Source: Tenebrio molitor
Taxonomy: Eukaryota > Arthropoda > Insecta > Coleoptera > Tenebrionidae
DNA length: 64,000 nucleotides
NCBI RefSeq assembly: GCF_963966145.1
Contig: NC_091049.1
Span: 25,916,001 to 25,980,000 of the forward strand
Direction of reading: 5' to 3'
Shown one piece after another: positions 20,249-33,007 of the stretch. A program made the position numbers and the translations under genes. Position 1 is the stretch's first letter; every line of letters starts with the position of its first letter. The notes under the pieces are model-generated. The model was not told where the DNA came from and made no database searches. It saw only the letters and a program-made list of their open reading frames with translations.

Positions 20249-20400
20249 TAGTAAAATAAATTTTATATTAATAACATAATTACATAACATTTTTGTTTTA
20301 TAATACAAACATTTCTGATAATATTGCGGAATCTGGAAAAGTGCCCCGAATGCTTGCAGCGTTTCCACGTTGAATGGCTGGGAAATCTTCTTCTTAAAGA
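20249..20400 (-). mobile_element. 3'-end fragment of the RLE-type retrotransposon also present at 58.5-61.7 kb
   Basis: The reverse complement of this stretch matches the end of the RT/endonuclease ORF and its short 3'UTR at 61560-61680. Shared pieces include TTCAACGTGGAAACGCTGCA, TTTTCCAGATTCCGCAATAT and AAAACAAAAATGTT. It is a 5'-truncated insertion, and it defines the 3' terminus of that element. Confidence 0.8.
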
Positions 20401-20440
20401 AATTGGACCGCAAAGATTAGAGGAATTATTAAATGAATCA

Positions 20441-20701
20441 ATGTCAAAAAACGAGTCGAGTCATAATAAATTGGAACCAAGTCCTCATGAACGTAATGAA
20501 TCAATAAAAGAACTAAGAAAAATTGCCAAAGAAAAGAATATTAAAGGTTACTCAAAAATGAAGAAGACAGAATTATTACAAAAAATTGGTGAGCAACCTT
20601 CTGCAATAAAGCCTTTTGTAATTGAAGATAATTATTTTACAGAGCTTTTTACGGTAATGTTAATTCTTTTAAGACTAACGAAAGTTTCTGTAAATCGTTA
20701 A
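20441..20701 (+). CDS. Small SAP/Rho_N-like protein fragment
   Basis: The frame from ATG 20441 contains SIKELRKIAKEKNIKGYSKM followed by KKTELLQKI, a good match to the SAP/Rho_N pattern, then an acidic and hydrophobic tail. The upstream part of the open frame (20324-20400) is antisense retrotransposon sequence, so the ATG at 20441 is the more sensible start. Relationship to the similar ORF at 19749-20018 suggests both came from one Polinton-like insertion. Confidence 0.35.
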   Translation: MSKNESSHNKLEPSPHERNESIKELRKIAKEKNIKGYSKMKKTELLQKIGEQPSAIKPFVIEDNYFTELFTVMLILLRLTKVSVNR

Positions 20702-20742
20702 TTTCTAGAGATCATAAAGGATACACGAAAAATTTTTGTAAT

Positions 20743-20866
20743 CAACTCGTTTGTTAATGGGCGATTAATAATCTCAACTATTAAAGGCACTCACTAGCTA
20801 CACTCGTTCGTGCTTTAAACAGTTTCAATTATTAATCGCCTTCATTAACAAACTAGTTTATTAAAT
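20743..20866. mobile_element. Palindromic MITE
   Basis: AACTCGTTTGTTAATGGGCG and GATTAATAATC on the left return inverted as GATTAATAATTG... and CGCC..CATTAACAAACTAGTT on the right. Confidence 0.65.
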
Positions 20867-21043
20867 AACTATTTTTTACCTGTATCCTAATTCATTAATA
20901 AATATAGTTTTTACATGAATTTTACAGACCCGTCGGAAAAATCTATCAATTTTCTTTTAAATTTGTTATCTAGATGAGTTTGTATAACAAACAAAGTGTT
21001 GTGAAGGGGCCTTATTAATAGTCAACACTTATTTATTATGACT

Positions 21044-21175
21044 AAGGCCCAGTTTATTCACATTCAAGTAAATTTACCTGGCCAGTAGTTGCTATGATTT
21101 AGAATCTGCTATTGGTAAATCCATGGTAATTACCGTTCAAATAAAGTTACTTGAAGGTGAATAAACCGAGCCTTA
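21044..21175. mobile_element. MITE with AAGGCCCAGTTTATTCAC ends
   Basis: AAGGCCCAGTTTATTCACAT with TTCAAGTAA returns inverted as TTACTTGAA with GTGAATAAACCGAGCCTT. The element interrupts flank sequence that is continuous at 4340-4360. Confidence 0.75.
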
Positions 21176-21179
21176 ATTT

Positions 21180-22020
21180 TGTTGTACGCAAACAGGAAAC
21201 AAGGGTCAGACATGAATAAAATGCAATCATAATTTTTTATTATCATTTGCAATTTGTATTCGCATATACAGGTCGCTAAAAAGTATGGATACGGCTAAAT
21301 ATTTTTAGAACGATTTAGCAGAGCTCGTTGAAATTTGGAGCACAGTTAGAAGTGTTTAAATTATATCATCTGAGATTATTTTCTAACGTCATTTATTATG
21401 AAGATATGTACCAGGCTAACTTGACTTTTTTTAAATGGCACGGGGGGTGGAAAATTGTTTTTTGCATTTTCTTTGATTTTAATGTTAAGTCTTCCTATGT
21501 GTTGAAAAAGACTTTTTAATAACAGAAATGGGGGTTTCAGAATAAACAAAAAATGTCATTCCTCTGAAGTTTTTGCGTAGAATCTAAAATATTTTTTTTC
21601 CCTCTTGTAAACCCGATCCGGGGACATACTGCATATTTCGCAATAACAACGTCTAAAATTAATAGGACATGGCACATGAAGAATTATTAATCGTTTGTAG
21701 AGGACGTAAGATTGGCAAGTTTTGAATGTATTGGTTGGAAAACTACAGAAAATTGCATAAATATGTATTACGACTCAAAAAGTGCAGACTACCTTCCTTA
21801 ATTAATTTCTCAAATTTATGCCCCCCCTTTCACTCACTTCGCCATATAAATTAAGCAAAAAAGCAGAATTCGAGGAGTTTAGTTTTGCTTTACCCAGGTA
21901 AGCAGGGTAAGTGACCAATACATTCTTTGATTTATTTGTTGTTTCTAACATTTAATGATTACCTTAATAATTTTATATCTACTTTTGTTTGTCTAATATA
22001 TTATATATAATATATTATAA
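21180..22020. repeat. Duplicated FAS 5'-flank sequence of copy 2, no gene
   Basis: Most of this stretch matches 4360-4640 and 5515-5850 upstream of copy 1 and 36660-37600 upstream of copy 3. It contains a half copy of the 4456-5513 fold-back element. The open frame at 21328-21519 lies in that repeat and is not a gene. Confidence 0.6.
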
Positions 22021-22021
22021 C

Positions 22022-22193
22022 GGGTGTTTTTTTAAATTTGGCGTCGAAGTAGGCATTGAAGAGCCGATTGTGAATGCACTATACGGATAACAGATCATGG
22101 ATCAGCTGTTTAAATCTCATGCTTTTACACGCGTGGTGCTTTCTCAATCGACTCTCCAACGCCAACTGCGACGCCAAATTTAAAAAAACACCC
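22022..22193. mobile_element. MITE with GGGTGTTTTTTTAAATTTGGCG ends
   Basis: GGGTGTTTTTTTAAATTTGG and its inverse CCAAATTTAAAAAAACACCC bound about 170 bp, absent from the equivalent site of copies 1 and 3. Confidence 0.8.
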
Positions 22194-22415
22194 TTTACAC
22201 TTATGACAATTCTGATGCAAAATATTATGAATATTTTACTTACAAAATTAAATACAGGATGTCGTTTAGGACTGAAGAAATCTAGCTCATCTTCTTTCTT
22301 CAGTTGTCCCGTAATAAAGCCCAGACCTAGTCATCCATTAAATCATTTTCCCATTTACTACAACACTGTCTCTCCACCATCGCATACTTGGTGAGACCTT
22401 TCACCAAATTTTTTG

Positions 22416-22682
22416 CTGAAGAAGTTTCCTATCAGTTCTACGCCATATTATACAGATACAGATGAAGCTTTAGGGAATTCTTCATGATATTCCATTTTTT
22501 TAATTAACTTTGTTGGGAATATTTGTTTTAGCTATACTCCTTCATTTTTAAGCATTTTATACACGCACTCGTACATATTTTACGCCATTTAATAATAACT
22601 CTGGAAACTCATAATAGTTGGTAATAAGATGTCATTTTGCTTTCCAAAGATTTTAACGGTGTTGTCAGATAAGTATCAAGCT
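22416..22682 (+). promoter_or_regulatory. Conserved 5' flank of FAS copy 2
   Basis: This is the homologue of 8035-8301, nearly identical up to the start codon, and presumed to hold the promoter and 5'UTR. Confidence 0.45.
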
Positions 22683-25600
22683 ATGCCAGAAATGGACACG
22701 AGTCAACCTCACGCCAGATCCGACAAACCCGACTTCGAGTACAGCAGATGGCTCTCTTCCGCCCCTCCGGGCGAAGAAGTGGTCATTTCCGGCATGTCCG
22801 GTCGCCTTCCGGATTCCAGAAACATCCACGAATTTCGCGACAACCTCTTCAGTAAAACGGACATGGTGAGCGATGACGACCGACGCTGGCAATTGGACCA
22901 TCCGGAGGTTCCCAAAAGGAGTGCTAAAATCCCCAACATCGACAACTTAGATGCGGGATACTTCGGGGTCCACCACCGCCAAGCAAACCACATGGACCCC
23001 ATGACGCGGATTTTATTGGAGACGGCGGTGGAGGCGCTCATTGACGCCGGAATGAATCCCTCGGAGCTGGAAGGTTCGAGGACTGGTGTCTTCGCGGGTG
23101 CGTGTTGTTCAGACATGAAGAAGACCATCTTGGTGTGTGTTAAAGAACCGCAGAAATTTGGACTGACAGGGTAGGTCTCGACGGCGGTACTGCGGATAGT
23201 GAGTCAGTGCGTTTTAGGTACTTGAGGTCTATGAACGTGCACAGGGTCAGCTACTTCCTGAAACTGAAAGGTCCGGCGTGCATGGTCGACACAGCTTGCA
23301 GCAGTTCTTTGAACGCCTTGGATTTGGCCTTCAAAGCCATCAGGAGTGGACAATGCGACAACGCTATAGTCAGCGGCACCAACCTCGTTCTACACCCAGG
23401 CAACACTCTTCAGTTCTTCCGGTATTGTCACCTGCACACGTTCATAAACGCCCTCTCATGTTGATTTTGTCTCCAGGTTGGGAGTACTGAGCAACGAGGG
23501 CGTCTGTCGCGTGTTCGACCAAGACGCAAGCGGCTACGTCAAAGGCGAGGCCATTGCGAGTATTTTCCTTCAAAAAGCGAAGAACGCGCGTCGGATCTAC
23601 GCCCAAATCATCAACATCAAAGTCAATTCTGACGGTTTCAAAGAACAGGCCATCACCTTCCCTTCTACTCTAACGCAGAAGCTACTCATGACGGAAATCT
23701 ACGACGAGAGCGGGATCCACCCTTCTGAACTTAGCTACTTGGAGGCGCACGGGACCGGTACCCAAGTCGGAGATCCCCATGAAGTCGAAGCTATCGACCA
23801 CGCCTTGGCTAAAAAACGCGACAAACCCCTCTTGGTCGGATCTGTAAAATCGAATATCGGCCACACAGAACCATCTTCTGGAGTTTGTTCCATTATCAAA
23901 GTGTTGATAGCGATGGAAACTGGGTTGATTGCTCCTAATATCCATTTGAAACAGATCAAGGAGGGTATGAAAGGATTCGAGCAAGGTAGAATGAAGGTGG
24001 TACTCAATTTAACAGAGTTAGAAGGCGACGAGGCTCTCGTGGGAGTCAACAATTTTGGTTTCGGGGGTAATAACTGTCACGCGGTGCTCAAAAGATTCAA
24101 AAAGAAGAAAATCGACGGAGGAATACCCAAGGATGACGTTCCCAGGTTGGTCTGCGTTAGTGGGCGCACCGAAGAAGCAGTTTTGTCTCTGCTGAATGAT
24201 GTCAATAGTAGAAAACTTGATGGCGAACACGTGGGTCTATTACATCAAATTTACAAAAAAAAATTTGCTAATCATATTTATCGAGGCTTCACAATAGCTT
24301 CGAAGAACGGTCCCCTCAGGACCTCCTCGAAATTCTTTTCATTTCAACATAAACCTCTTTACGTCTATTTCGGTCAATTCGAACGCTCCTTCAGGCTTCT
24401 AGGTTCCTGTTTTATGCATTTTTCAATCTTCAAGAATACTATCTCCAGGTAAGTCCGTGATCTGTCTTCGAAGATTCAGTCTACTTTATGTTATTTGAAG
24501 AATCGACAATATCTTGGCAACCAAAAACGTCAACATCTTGGACACGATTTTGAAGGATCAAATCCAACAAGACAACATCCTCGGTGCCATTGCCGTGCAA
24601 GCCGGACTTGTGGACGTCTTGAAATCTTTGGATGTGATCCCAACTGCAGTGTATGGCGACTCTTGGGGCAAGATAGTCAGCGCTTACTACTACGACCTCA
24701 TCACCATAGAAGAAACGGCATTGACAGCCTACAAGATCAGTCAAGAACAGTCGAACGTCCATTTCGACGGCATCGCCAAATTCAATAGTTTGCTTAAATC
24801 AGTTCCCAAAAGACAAGACCAATACTTTAGTAAAACCCCGAATTTGCAAAATCTAGAGTTGCATGGCCACTCATTGAGTCACGAAACGTTGCTCAAAATG
24901 CTGAAAAATTCGTTGGTATTAAACGTTTCCGACCAACAATTAGACAACAAAGACGTATTGCATTTGGAAGGCAACCTCGTCAACTTTTTGGAGGTTTTGG
25001 GAAGGTACCTGCCTAAATTCAGATTGTTAGTTGGTTTTCACTTAATATCTTGTAGATTGTACGAATGCGGTTACAATCCTCAACTGCACAAATTGTACCC
25101 CGAAATCATGTACCCCGTGAGTCGAGGCACTCCCATGATCTCACCCATGGTCAAGTGGGATCATGACAAGAGTTGGTTCGCTTACAAGTTTACTGAGTTT
25201 ATTGCGTCAGACGCCGAACAGATGGATTACGATGTTTCGAACGACTACGAAGAGTTCAAGCACATAGCGGGGCACGTGATTGATGGTTTGTTAGACTAAA
25301 AAATAGAACAATTTACTAATGAAACGTTTTAGGTCGCAATTTGTTACCTGCCACGGAATATTTGAATCTAGTATGGCAAACATTAGCTCAACGTCGGAGA
25401 TCGTTGGTGAACGATTTGCCAGTGCTTTTCGAAAACTGCAAGTTTATACGCGCCGTAACGATGCCAAAAAATGGTCCTGTTAAACTCATCATCACTATCC
25501 AGCGAGGCACTGGTAATTTTGAAGTTATGGACAAAGACGCAGTTGTTGCGACAGGTCGAATTACCGCCTGTTCTAATATGAGTCAAGAACAAATTAATTT

Positions 25601-28600
25601 AGAACCAGATGTTCTCAACACTGAAGATCCAACATTAATCTTGGAGCAAGACAAGATCTACAAAGAACTCAACCTTCGGGGATATAATTACAGGCAAGAC
25701 CGACCATGTCTTGTAGATTCTTTCATAAATTGTTATCAGTGGTATGTTTAAGGGTATTGCGAGGTGTGACATAAGTGCCTCCACCGGTGTAGTCAAGTGG
25801 GAGGACAATTGGACCACCTTCATGGATAAGATGCTTCAAATGAAGGCTATTCAGGTTGAGAGTAAATTGCTCTACGTTGCTGTGGGAATAAGAAAGTTAA
25901 CAATAGATCCATTGAAACATCACAAAATAGTCGATAGTTTCAAAGACAAGGAATCGCTTATTCCTGTGCACGTCTACAAGGAAAGCAACATCATAAAGTA
26001 TGATCTGGTGCCCACCCTGAAATGTTTGAAATATTTTTGCGTAGATCTGGCGGAATTGAAATTCGTGGGCTTACAGCCAAATCCATTTCAAAGAAAAAAC
26101 CTCGTTTGGAGCCAGTTTTGGAGAAATATGAGTTCGTCCCGAATCAGGAGTGGCTCGACTTGACCCAACTGATAAGAGTCAACATTCAAATCATCCTCGA
26201 GAATAGTCTAGAAACTCACTTCAAAGCGGTGGAATTTCTGGAAGGTGTTGATGAACTTCTTTTGCCTCTGGTTTGCAAAGTTCTAGACGACATCCCTGTC
26301 GTCAATCCCGATCTCATAATCTCAACCAAAATTGACTTGGACCCGATTCCTGGTGTCAAAATCGAACAATTTGTTCTAACTCCTCAGAGCAATTTGCTTT
26401 TGATCATCGGCACTAAACTTCTACAAAATCCCACTTCATTAAAACAGGTACTGAACTCTCTTCACTCTAAAGGTTTTGCCTTGACTAGAGAAGAAGTCGA
26501 CCTTGAGATCTCGGATGTGGACAATATCGAAGTTGTCTCCGAATACAAGACGGCCAAAGAGAAATTGGTACTTTTTAAGAAGTCTGACGAAAAAATTGAG
26601 ACGAAATTTATTGAAGTGTCGTCGAACAACTCCGAGTGGTTGTCGCAGTTGCAAAACATTGTAAAATCTGAATCGAATGTCCTAGTTTACGGTCAAAATG
26701 GCGAACCTGGCGGTTTGATCGGATTGGTCAACTGTCTCAGGAGGGAACCGGGGGGAGACAAGGTCAAATGTGTCTTCATGATGGACGAGGCGCCAGATTT
26801 TGACCCTAAACTACCTTTCTATGGAGATCAATTGAGGAAAAATCTCGCCGTAAACGTTTACAAATCGGGGAAGTGGGGGACTTACAGACACTTGCTGTTG
26901 GAAGAGCTGCAAGAAGTGGAAAGTGTGCATTGTTTCGGAGACGTTTCAGCAAAGGGAGACTTGTCGAGCATGAGATGGTTGGAAGGGCAGCCCATTGACG
27001 AGTCCCGACTCCCCGAAACTCAAGTCCTCATCTATGTCAGTGCAGTTTATTTTATTTGACGATGATGACTTCGCCTTCCCTTGCAGAATTGCTACTCCGC
27101 TATCAACTTCAGGGATATTATGCTGGCGTCGGGTCGCATCAGCGCGGAAGCTATCACCACCAACCGCATCGAACAAGAGTGTTTGATAGGGATCGAGTTC
27201 GCTGGATTAGATCCGAAGTAACTTTCCAAGCAGATATCGCAAGTTCCTACATTTTTTTTTTATTAAAGGGGACGCCGAGTCATGGGAGTTGTTGACAATT
27301 GTGCGCTAGCAACTTATGTCAGAGGTGATTCTCAGCTCTTGTGGGGGGTACCCGAGTCGTGGAGTTTGGAAGAAGCAGTCACCATCCCCGCTGTTTACTC
27401 CACAGTGATTTATGCTTTGCTTTTGGTAAAACCTTCAAACTAAGAATATGCATTTTAACCCACTTTCCTCACAGGCCGTAGACCTCAAACCCAACAGTAC
27501 CGTCTTGATCCATTCCGGTACCGGCGGAATCGGTCTCGCGGCATTGAACGTCTGTCTCCACCACCAGTTCGAAATCTACGTCACCGTCGGTACCCAACAC
27601 AAGCGAGACTATCTTCGAAAGCACTACCCTCAGATTCCTGAAAGTCACATCGGCAACTCTCGCGATACCTCTTTCGAGGAAATGATCAAAACCGGTACGA
27701 ACGATCGCGGTGTTGACGCCGTATTGAATTCTTTAAGCGAAAATAATCTCAGAGCATCGGTGAGATGCTTGGCGCGCGGCGGACGCTTCTTAGAAATTGG
27801 AAAGTTCGACCTTGCGAACGACTCGAATCTCAATCTTCTCTTGATGGAACGAGGAGCGAGCTACCACGGAATCATGTTGGACCGGATCTTCAAAAACGCG
27901 CAGAAATTAAAAGTGAAACTTGTCGACGCTTTGTACAAAGGTATTCACGATGGGTACGTTACGCCCTTACCGAGGGTCGTGTTCGCCAGAGACGAACTGG
28001 TACCGGCGTTCAAATACATGACCACTGGGAAGCACATAGGGAAGGTGTTGGTGAAAGTGAGGGACGAAGGAGATGTGAGAGGTGTTGGTCCGAAAAGGTT
28101 ATTTTCCGCGCTTCCGAGGTGAGTACCGTAATAGAAAAGGTCCACACACATCTTTGAGACTCACCTGTGGTACTAATTAGTGTAATTGCATTGAAGGTTC
28201 AACTGCGATTTGACCAAGTCGTACGTCATCATTGGGGGGTTGGGAGGAGTCGGTTTGGAATTGGCCGATTGGCTGATCTTGAGAGACGCCCGGAAATTGG
28301 TCCTGGTCTCCAGATCGGGAGTAAAAACAGGGTACCAAGACCAAAAAATAAGGTAAGTTTGTTATTTAGAGAATCTTCATCTAACTCCCTCCAGACTTTG
28401 GAGGTCTTACGGCGTTGAGATTGAAATTTCGACGCGAAACGTCACAACGAAGCAAGGCTGTCTTGATTTGATCCGCGAAGCTACCGAACTGGGTTCCATC
28501 GACGCCATCTTCAATCTAGCTGTTGTTCTTAAAGATGCGCTCTTGGAGGACCAAACCGAAGAGACTTTCCGCCTATCTTTGGCTCCCAAAGCTCGAACCA

Positions 28601-30322
28601 CCACCTATCTCGATCAAATAACTCGCGAGATCTGTCCACATTTGAGGTCAGTACTGAGTAAGCTTCCCAGATGGTGATCGTCTTGTTTAGGTATTTCGTC
28701 ATCTTCTCTTCTGTTTCCTGCGGTCGTGGCAACGCCGGTCAGACCAATTACGGCATGGCCAACTCGATCATGGAGAGGATCTGTGAGAGAAGAAAACGTG
28801 ACGGATTTCCAGCTTTGGCGATCCAGTGGGGCGCCATCGGAGACGTACGTTTAGACTAATCGGAGTTGAGCAATTTTGAGTGTTGTTGTTCAAGGTGGGA
28901 CTCGTTGCCAAAATGCAGAAGGAGAACAAGGAACTGGTGATCGGTGGTACTCTCCAACAGAGCATCTCGAGTTGTTTGGAAGTGTTGGATAGGTTTTTGA
29001 AGCAAGACAATACCATTGTTTCCAGCATGTTAGTCGCAGAGAAGCGCAACAGGAGTCACGGTGCGACTAGCGCTGCGGAAGCTGTTGCCAACGTCTTGGG
29101 CATCAAGGACATCAAGACCGTGAGTCAACATGCGACGTTGGCCGAGCTGGGGATGGACTCGATGATGGGCACTGAAGTCATCCAACTTTTGGAAAAGGAG
29201 TTTGAGATTTACGTCACCACAAAAGACGTCAGGAGCTTGAGTTTTGCAAAGTAACAGCTTCACAGTGTGGTACGCTCGATGATTCTACCGTTATTCCAGG
29301 TTGACGGAAATCGAGGCAGAGAAGAATAAAGTTGACGAAGAGAAGAGTCTGAACAAGACTCAACAAGGCACCGACTTGCTGATACAGTTCATACCGGACA
29401 ACCAAGCCGATCGTACACCGATTGTAAAACTCTCCTGTGAAGGGCAAGACAATGAGGGACAAACGGTTTTAGTCTTTCCGGGAATTGAGGGAGTCTTTAC
29501 GCATCTTGACGCCCTCGTAAAAAGTCTTCAAGCTCGAGTTTTGGGAGTGCAGTACAGCTATCAGGAGCCCGAAATTTCAGTAGAGAAAATTGCAAAAACA
29601 AGTCTTCCAGTTAGTTATGGTATTTTATTTGATAATTATGAACACTCTTTTTTTAGCACATCGAGAAAAATATATCCAAAGATGAATCGTTGACTTTAAT
29701 TGGCTACTCTTTCGGAGTTGCAGTCTGTCTAGAAGTTCTTAGTTTGTTAGAGAATAGAGGTTATAGTGGCAAAGTGATTTCTATCGATGCTTCATTGACA
29801 TATATACGATCATGTGTGTTAAATTCTGTTCCAGGCGACACCGAAGCCGAGTTCCAAACGAATTTTCTGTGCAAAATTTTAGCGGTGTTAATACCGGTGG
29901 ATTTGCTAGCCCCGTACAAGGTATCACTATCGGGCACTTAGTTTCCGGTCTAAATTGTGTTGTTTCAGGAAAAATTTTTGAAGTGTTCTGATTTGAACGA
30001 AAGATGCGATCTAGCCCTGACGTTAATACCTTCGGAGGTTGTCAATAGACAAAAATTGGAAAAACAAGCTATGGTCGCACTCTATATGCGGTTCAAAGCC
30101 GCCATAAATTACGAGTTTTGCCACGACAAAATTTGGTCGAAAGCTTACTTGTTCAAGGCCAAGTATCCCGTAGTTAACGAAGTCGAAGATTACCATTTGT
30201 CGTTGGTTTTCGAGCATTCCGTACAAGTTGCCACGGTCGATGGCGATCATGTTACCATATTGAAACAACCGGAGCTAATTAAAGACATCAATAAATTAAT
30301 AGCATGTATGGATGATATCTAG
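22683..30322 (+). CDS. Fatty acid synthase-like multidomain protein, copy 2 (18 exons, degenerate MAT)
   Basis: Exons: 22683-23170, 23218-23421, 23477-24448, 24501-25025, 25056-25285, 25333-25693, 25740-25997, 26045-27035, 27087-27217, 27269-27425, 27475-28118, 28197-28352, 28395-28646, 28691-28844, 28895-29250, 29300-29609, 29657-29920, 29969-30322; 2268 residues. Exon lengths equal those of copy 1 except exon 15, which has one more codon. KS Cys190 and His322/His360 (HGTGTQVGDP, NIGHTEP), DH His803, ER GTGGIG, KR GGLGGVG with Ser/Tyr/Asn, ACP Ser1930, TE Ser2081, Asp2107 and His2245 are present. The MAT remnant again reads GDSWG with the same internal deletion. Beside the TE Asp the usual D-G-S-P is D-A-S-L. 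The 30-nt intron 4 (25026-25055) has lost its stop and has donor GTTAGT, so retention would add ten residues in frame. Confidence 0.95.
25026..25055 (+). other. 30-nt intron 4 of FAS copy 2, readable if retained
   Basis: GTTAGT replaces GTGAGT. The TGA stop seen in copies 1 and 3 is TTA here, so the 30 nt can be spliced or translated as ten extra residues without shifting the frame. Confidence 0.7.
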
Positions 30323-30398
30323 AGCTTAAGATTTTACCTATGTCAGTTATATTTATATTAACAAAATGTCTACAATAGAAGCATTTAAAATGATTGAG

Positions 30399-30416
30399 AA
30401 TAAACATCCAAATAAA
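30399..30416 (+). terminator. Polyadenylation signals of FAS copy 2
   Basis: AATAAA occurs at 30399-30404 and 30411-30416, about 80-95 bases after the stop, homologous to the pair after copy 1. Confidence 0.6.
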
Positions 30417-30464
30417 TGTGTGGGGAAAAAATGAACCTACAAACTTTTTTGTATAAAACTAATA

Positions 30465-30605
30465 ATTGATTTTATCTACGACCGTGTAAAAAGTAGACAC
30501 TTTTTGCACTAAAAATCGTTGTCAAAGTTGACGTTTAGTGAACTGATGGAATCGTGCCATAAAACTTTTAGTTCACGCTTTTACAACAATACAACAATAT
30601 AATTT
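30465..30605. repeat. Repeat shared with the recombinase element flank
   Basis: TTTTATCTACGACCGTGTAA, GCACTAAAAATCGTTGTCAA and GGAATCGTGCCATAAAACTT recur at 46428-46540 and at 56655-56770, next to the tyrosine recombinase gene. The sequence is partly self-complementary, and it is likely one end of that element family. Confidence 0.55.
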
Positions 30606-31160
30606 TCTCCCTACCGGGTAGAAATGTAGGCTGTGGATACCTCATTTGAGGTGAGAAAATTCAACTTTCTCGCTAAGGTAAGAAAGTAAATCATGAAATG
30701 TTTATGGTAAAACTGTACCAAAATACAAATGTCAAAAGTGTCAAAAGTGAAATAAGTTATTGATAAATGAAAGCCAATTCAATGAAGTAAGTTGGTAGGT
30801 CAATCATATAATCTGGAAAATAAACAGATAAGCTAGGTAGGTAGATTACTTTACCCTGTTTATATCAAATTTTCGAACAAACCTCAAATCTTCAAATGCG
30901 ATGACAAGTTAATTAAACAAATAACACAGCCTACTATTCAATTCTCAAAATTTTCGTTTTAATCACGAATATAACCATCTTTTTTGACTTTTTTCAACAA
31001 AGTTGTGCCGGTAGGGAAAAAAATTGTATTCAAACCTTGTTAAGAAAGTGTCCTTGCAGACCTTAGGCACTTACAAACCTCGTCTACGACTCGGTTTATA
31101 ATCTTTGCCTGCGGTCTGCAAAAAACCACTTTCTTACCTTGGTTTGAAATATACTATTGT
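30600..31160. mobile_element. Fold-back insertion in the 3' flank of FAS copy 2
   Basis: This stretch is absent from the homologous flank after copy 3. It contains inverted pairs AATTTTCTCCCTACCGG / CCGGTAGGGAAAAAAATTG and TTCAAACCTTGTTAAGAAAG / CTTTCTTACCTTGGTTTGAA, so one or two palindromic elements are inserted here. There is no ORF. Confidence 0.6.
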
Positions 31161-31202
31161 TGGAAACATTGTTTAGAAGTAGGTTGCTAAACGACGTGGT
31201 TC

Positions 31203-32760
31203 TGAAGGCCGATAATTTTTAATACAACTGCGATCCCCTTTCTTAAAAACCGGCACAATCCTTGCAGTTTTCCAAATTGCAGGAAACGCATTAGTCTTCA
31301 AACACAAGTTGAAAATCACTACCAAAGGAGAAACGAAAGCCTCAATACATTCACGGATTAGAAATGATGGGATCATGACCAGCTGTGAATTTCAACTTAA
31401 GTTTGGATATTGCATTCAAAACATCTTGTTCGTTAACAGCATTTAAGAAGAAATTGCAAGATGTACTCCATTCTTCAGCAGATGACCCTATGACTGAAGC
31501 TTTTTCACAATAAGCAAACTCAAAATAATTAGCAAAAGCTCCCGTAATCTCATCAGCGCCAGAAACTTCCGCTCCAGAAAAAGTCATATTAAGAGGAATA
31601 CCAGTACCGTTCTGTTTGAATTTGACGAACTGCCAGAACTTATTTTATTAGGATCTCTCTTTATGTCAGCCTCAACTTTAGCAACGTACTGATCATACTG
31701 CCTTTTAATATCACCTTTAATATCTCGACGTAACATTCTAAATTTCTCCAGATCACACAGTTTGCCAGATACCCTAAATTTCTTCAACATTCTGTGTTTC
31801 AGCTTAATTTTCTTAATAAGCTCATACCAAAACCAAGGCGGATAGTTATGCCTACTTTTTCTTTTCTTTGGAAGAATTAAGTCAAACAGCTCAAATAACT
31901 TATTGTAGAAACCACGACATGCCAAATCGACATCTTCATAGCTCTCAAGAAAAGACCAATCTATAAGAAGAAGTGCGTTACTTACCATTTCCATATCAAC
32001 TGCCCTAAAATTAAAATTATCACCATCATCAACACCATAAATGAACTTCCTTATCTTGATCAATGGATTACAAAAGAGATGGATGATGAGGATCCTCAGG
32101 GACAAGACCCTCCTCACCCCTGGTCACACTACAATGTAAATTCGACAGAACCAAATCGAGTAGCCGATCATTATCATTAGTAATGGAGTTATGCTGCTGA
32201 ATAGATAACTCATTTAAAATATGAAAAATCGGAATTGCATTACCCCGTAGTTGATCTAAACCTTTACTCTAGTAATGTCAATGTTTTCATGCAATGGATT
32301 AATTGATTTCAAGATTTCAGACTTCGTCTGTGTTACAAACTGTTTAACATATTTGGGCTTGAAGATGACATTGTTTTCAGAAGAATGTTGAACCTTAGCA
32401 GCAAAAGATGTCGATGGTTGTACCTCATGTGGGATTGCAGCAGATTTCTGCAATTTAGAAATTTCATCTCGAAGGGGCTGTATAGCATTATTAACAATAT
32501 TCCTAACATACTTCAAAAACACATTATCAGTCGGATCAATCGGAGACAAAGGACAGCACTAAAAAACGCTATCACAATTCAAAAACAATAACTTCAAGTG
32601 AGAAGATCTTCTATGAATGCGAAGCAGGAGTTGAGCCTCTTCAGGTGCAACATCCATACAGTTGATGTGTGAGAGAGACTTACAAAGATCACATCTAATG
32701 TCTGCACTTTCATCCACCTCCATTTTACATGGAACAGAGTATTTGTACAAAATTATTATA
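31203..32760 (-). mobile_element. Non-LTR retrotransposon fragment (PHD-type ORF1, RT N-terminus), 3'-truncated
   Basis: On the minus strand from 32750 down: a Cys-rich finger (ADIRCDLCKSLSHINCMDVA, PHD-like), then an ORF1 segment with coiled-coil character (32549-32256). Next is an endonuclease-RT linker with YPPWFWYELIKKIKLKHRM (32117-31584), then RT motif 0-1 material ending ARIVPVFKKGDRS and IKNYRP at about 31203. The frames are separate, the apurinic endonuclease core is missing, and the RT stops where host flank resumes, so the element has internal deletions and lacks its 3' half. The layout suits a CR1/Jockey-like clade. Confidence 0.7.
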
Positions 32761-33003
32761 ATAAGTTATAATAGCGCCAGCAAGAATTAACACACAGCCA
32801 GTCGCTTATCGCGGACTGGCTGATAAACTGAAGTACAAAAACTATTGTTATTATTGAAAAAATTAAAGCGAAAACTCCAATTCAAACACAATAAATAGTA
32901 AAAGCGTACCTTCGGTTCACTTATCAAGGACAATTCACAATTAAATCGCACTTAAATAACTTAAAAGAAGAATTAATCACAGAGAATAGAACGCAAAATT
33001 TGG
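32761..33003. other. AT-rich sequence between elements, possibly retrotransposon 5'UTR
   Basis: No ORF. A short hairpin (GCCAGTCGC...GCGGACTGGC) is at 32798-32822. It may be the 5' end of the minus-strand non-LTR element. Confidence 0.3.
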
Positions 33004-33007
33004 GTAC

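Noticed and set aside
24514..25299. Copy 2 exon 4-5 as one uninterrupted exon
   Set aside because: Readable, but copies 1 and 3 must splice the homologous 30 nt; splicing is the simpler default, and retention is listed as a finding.
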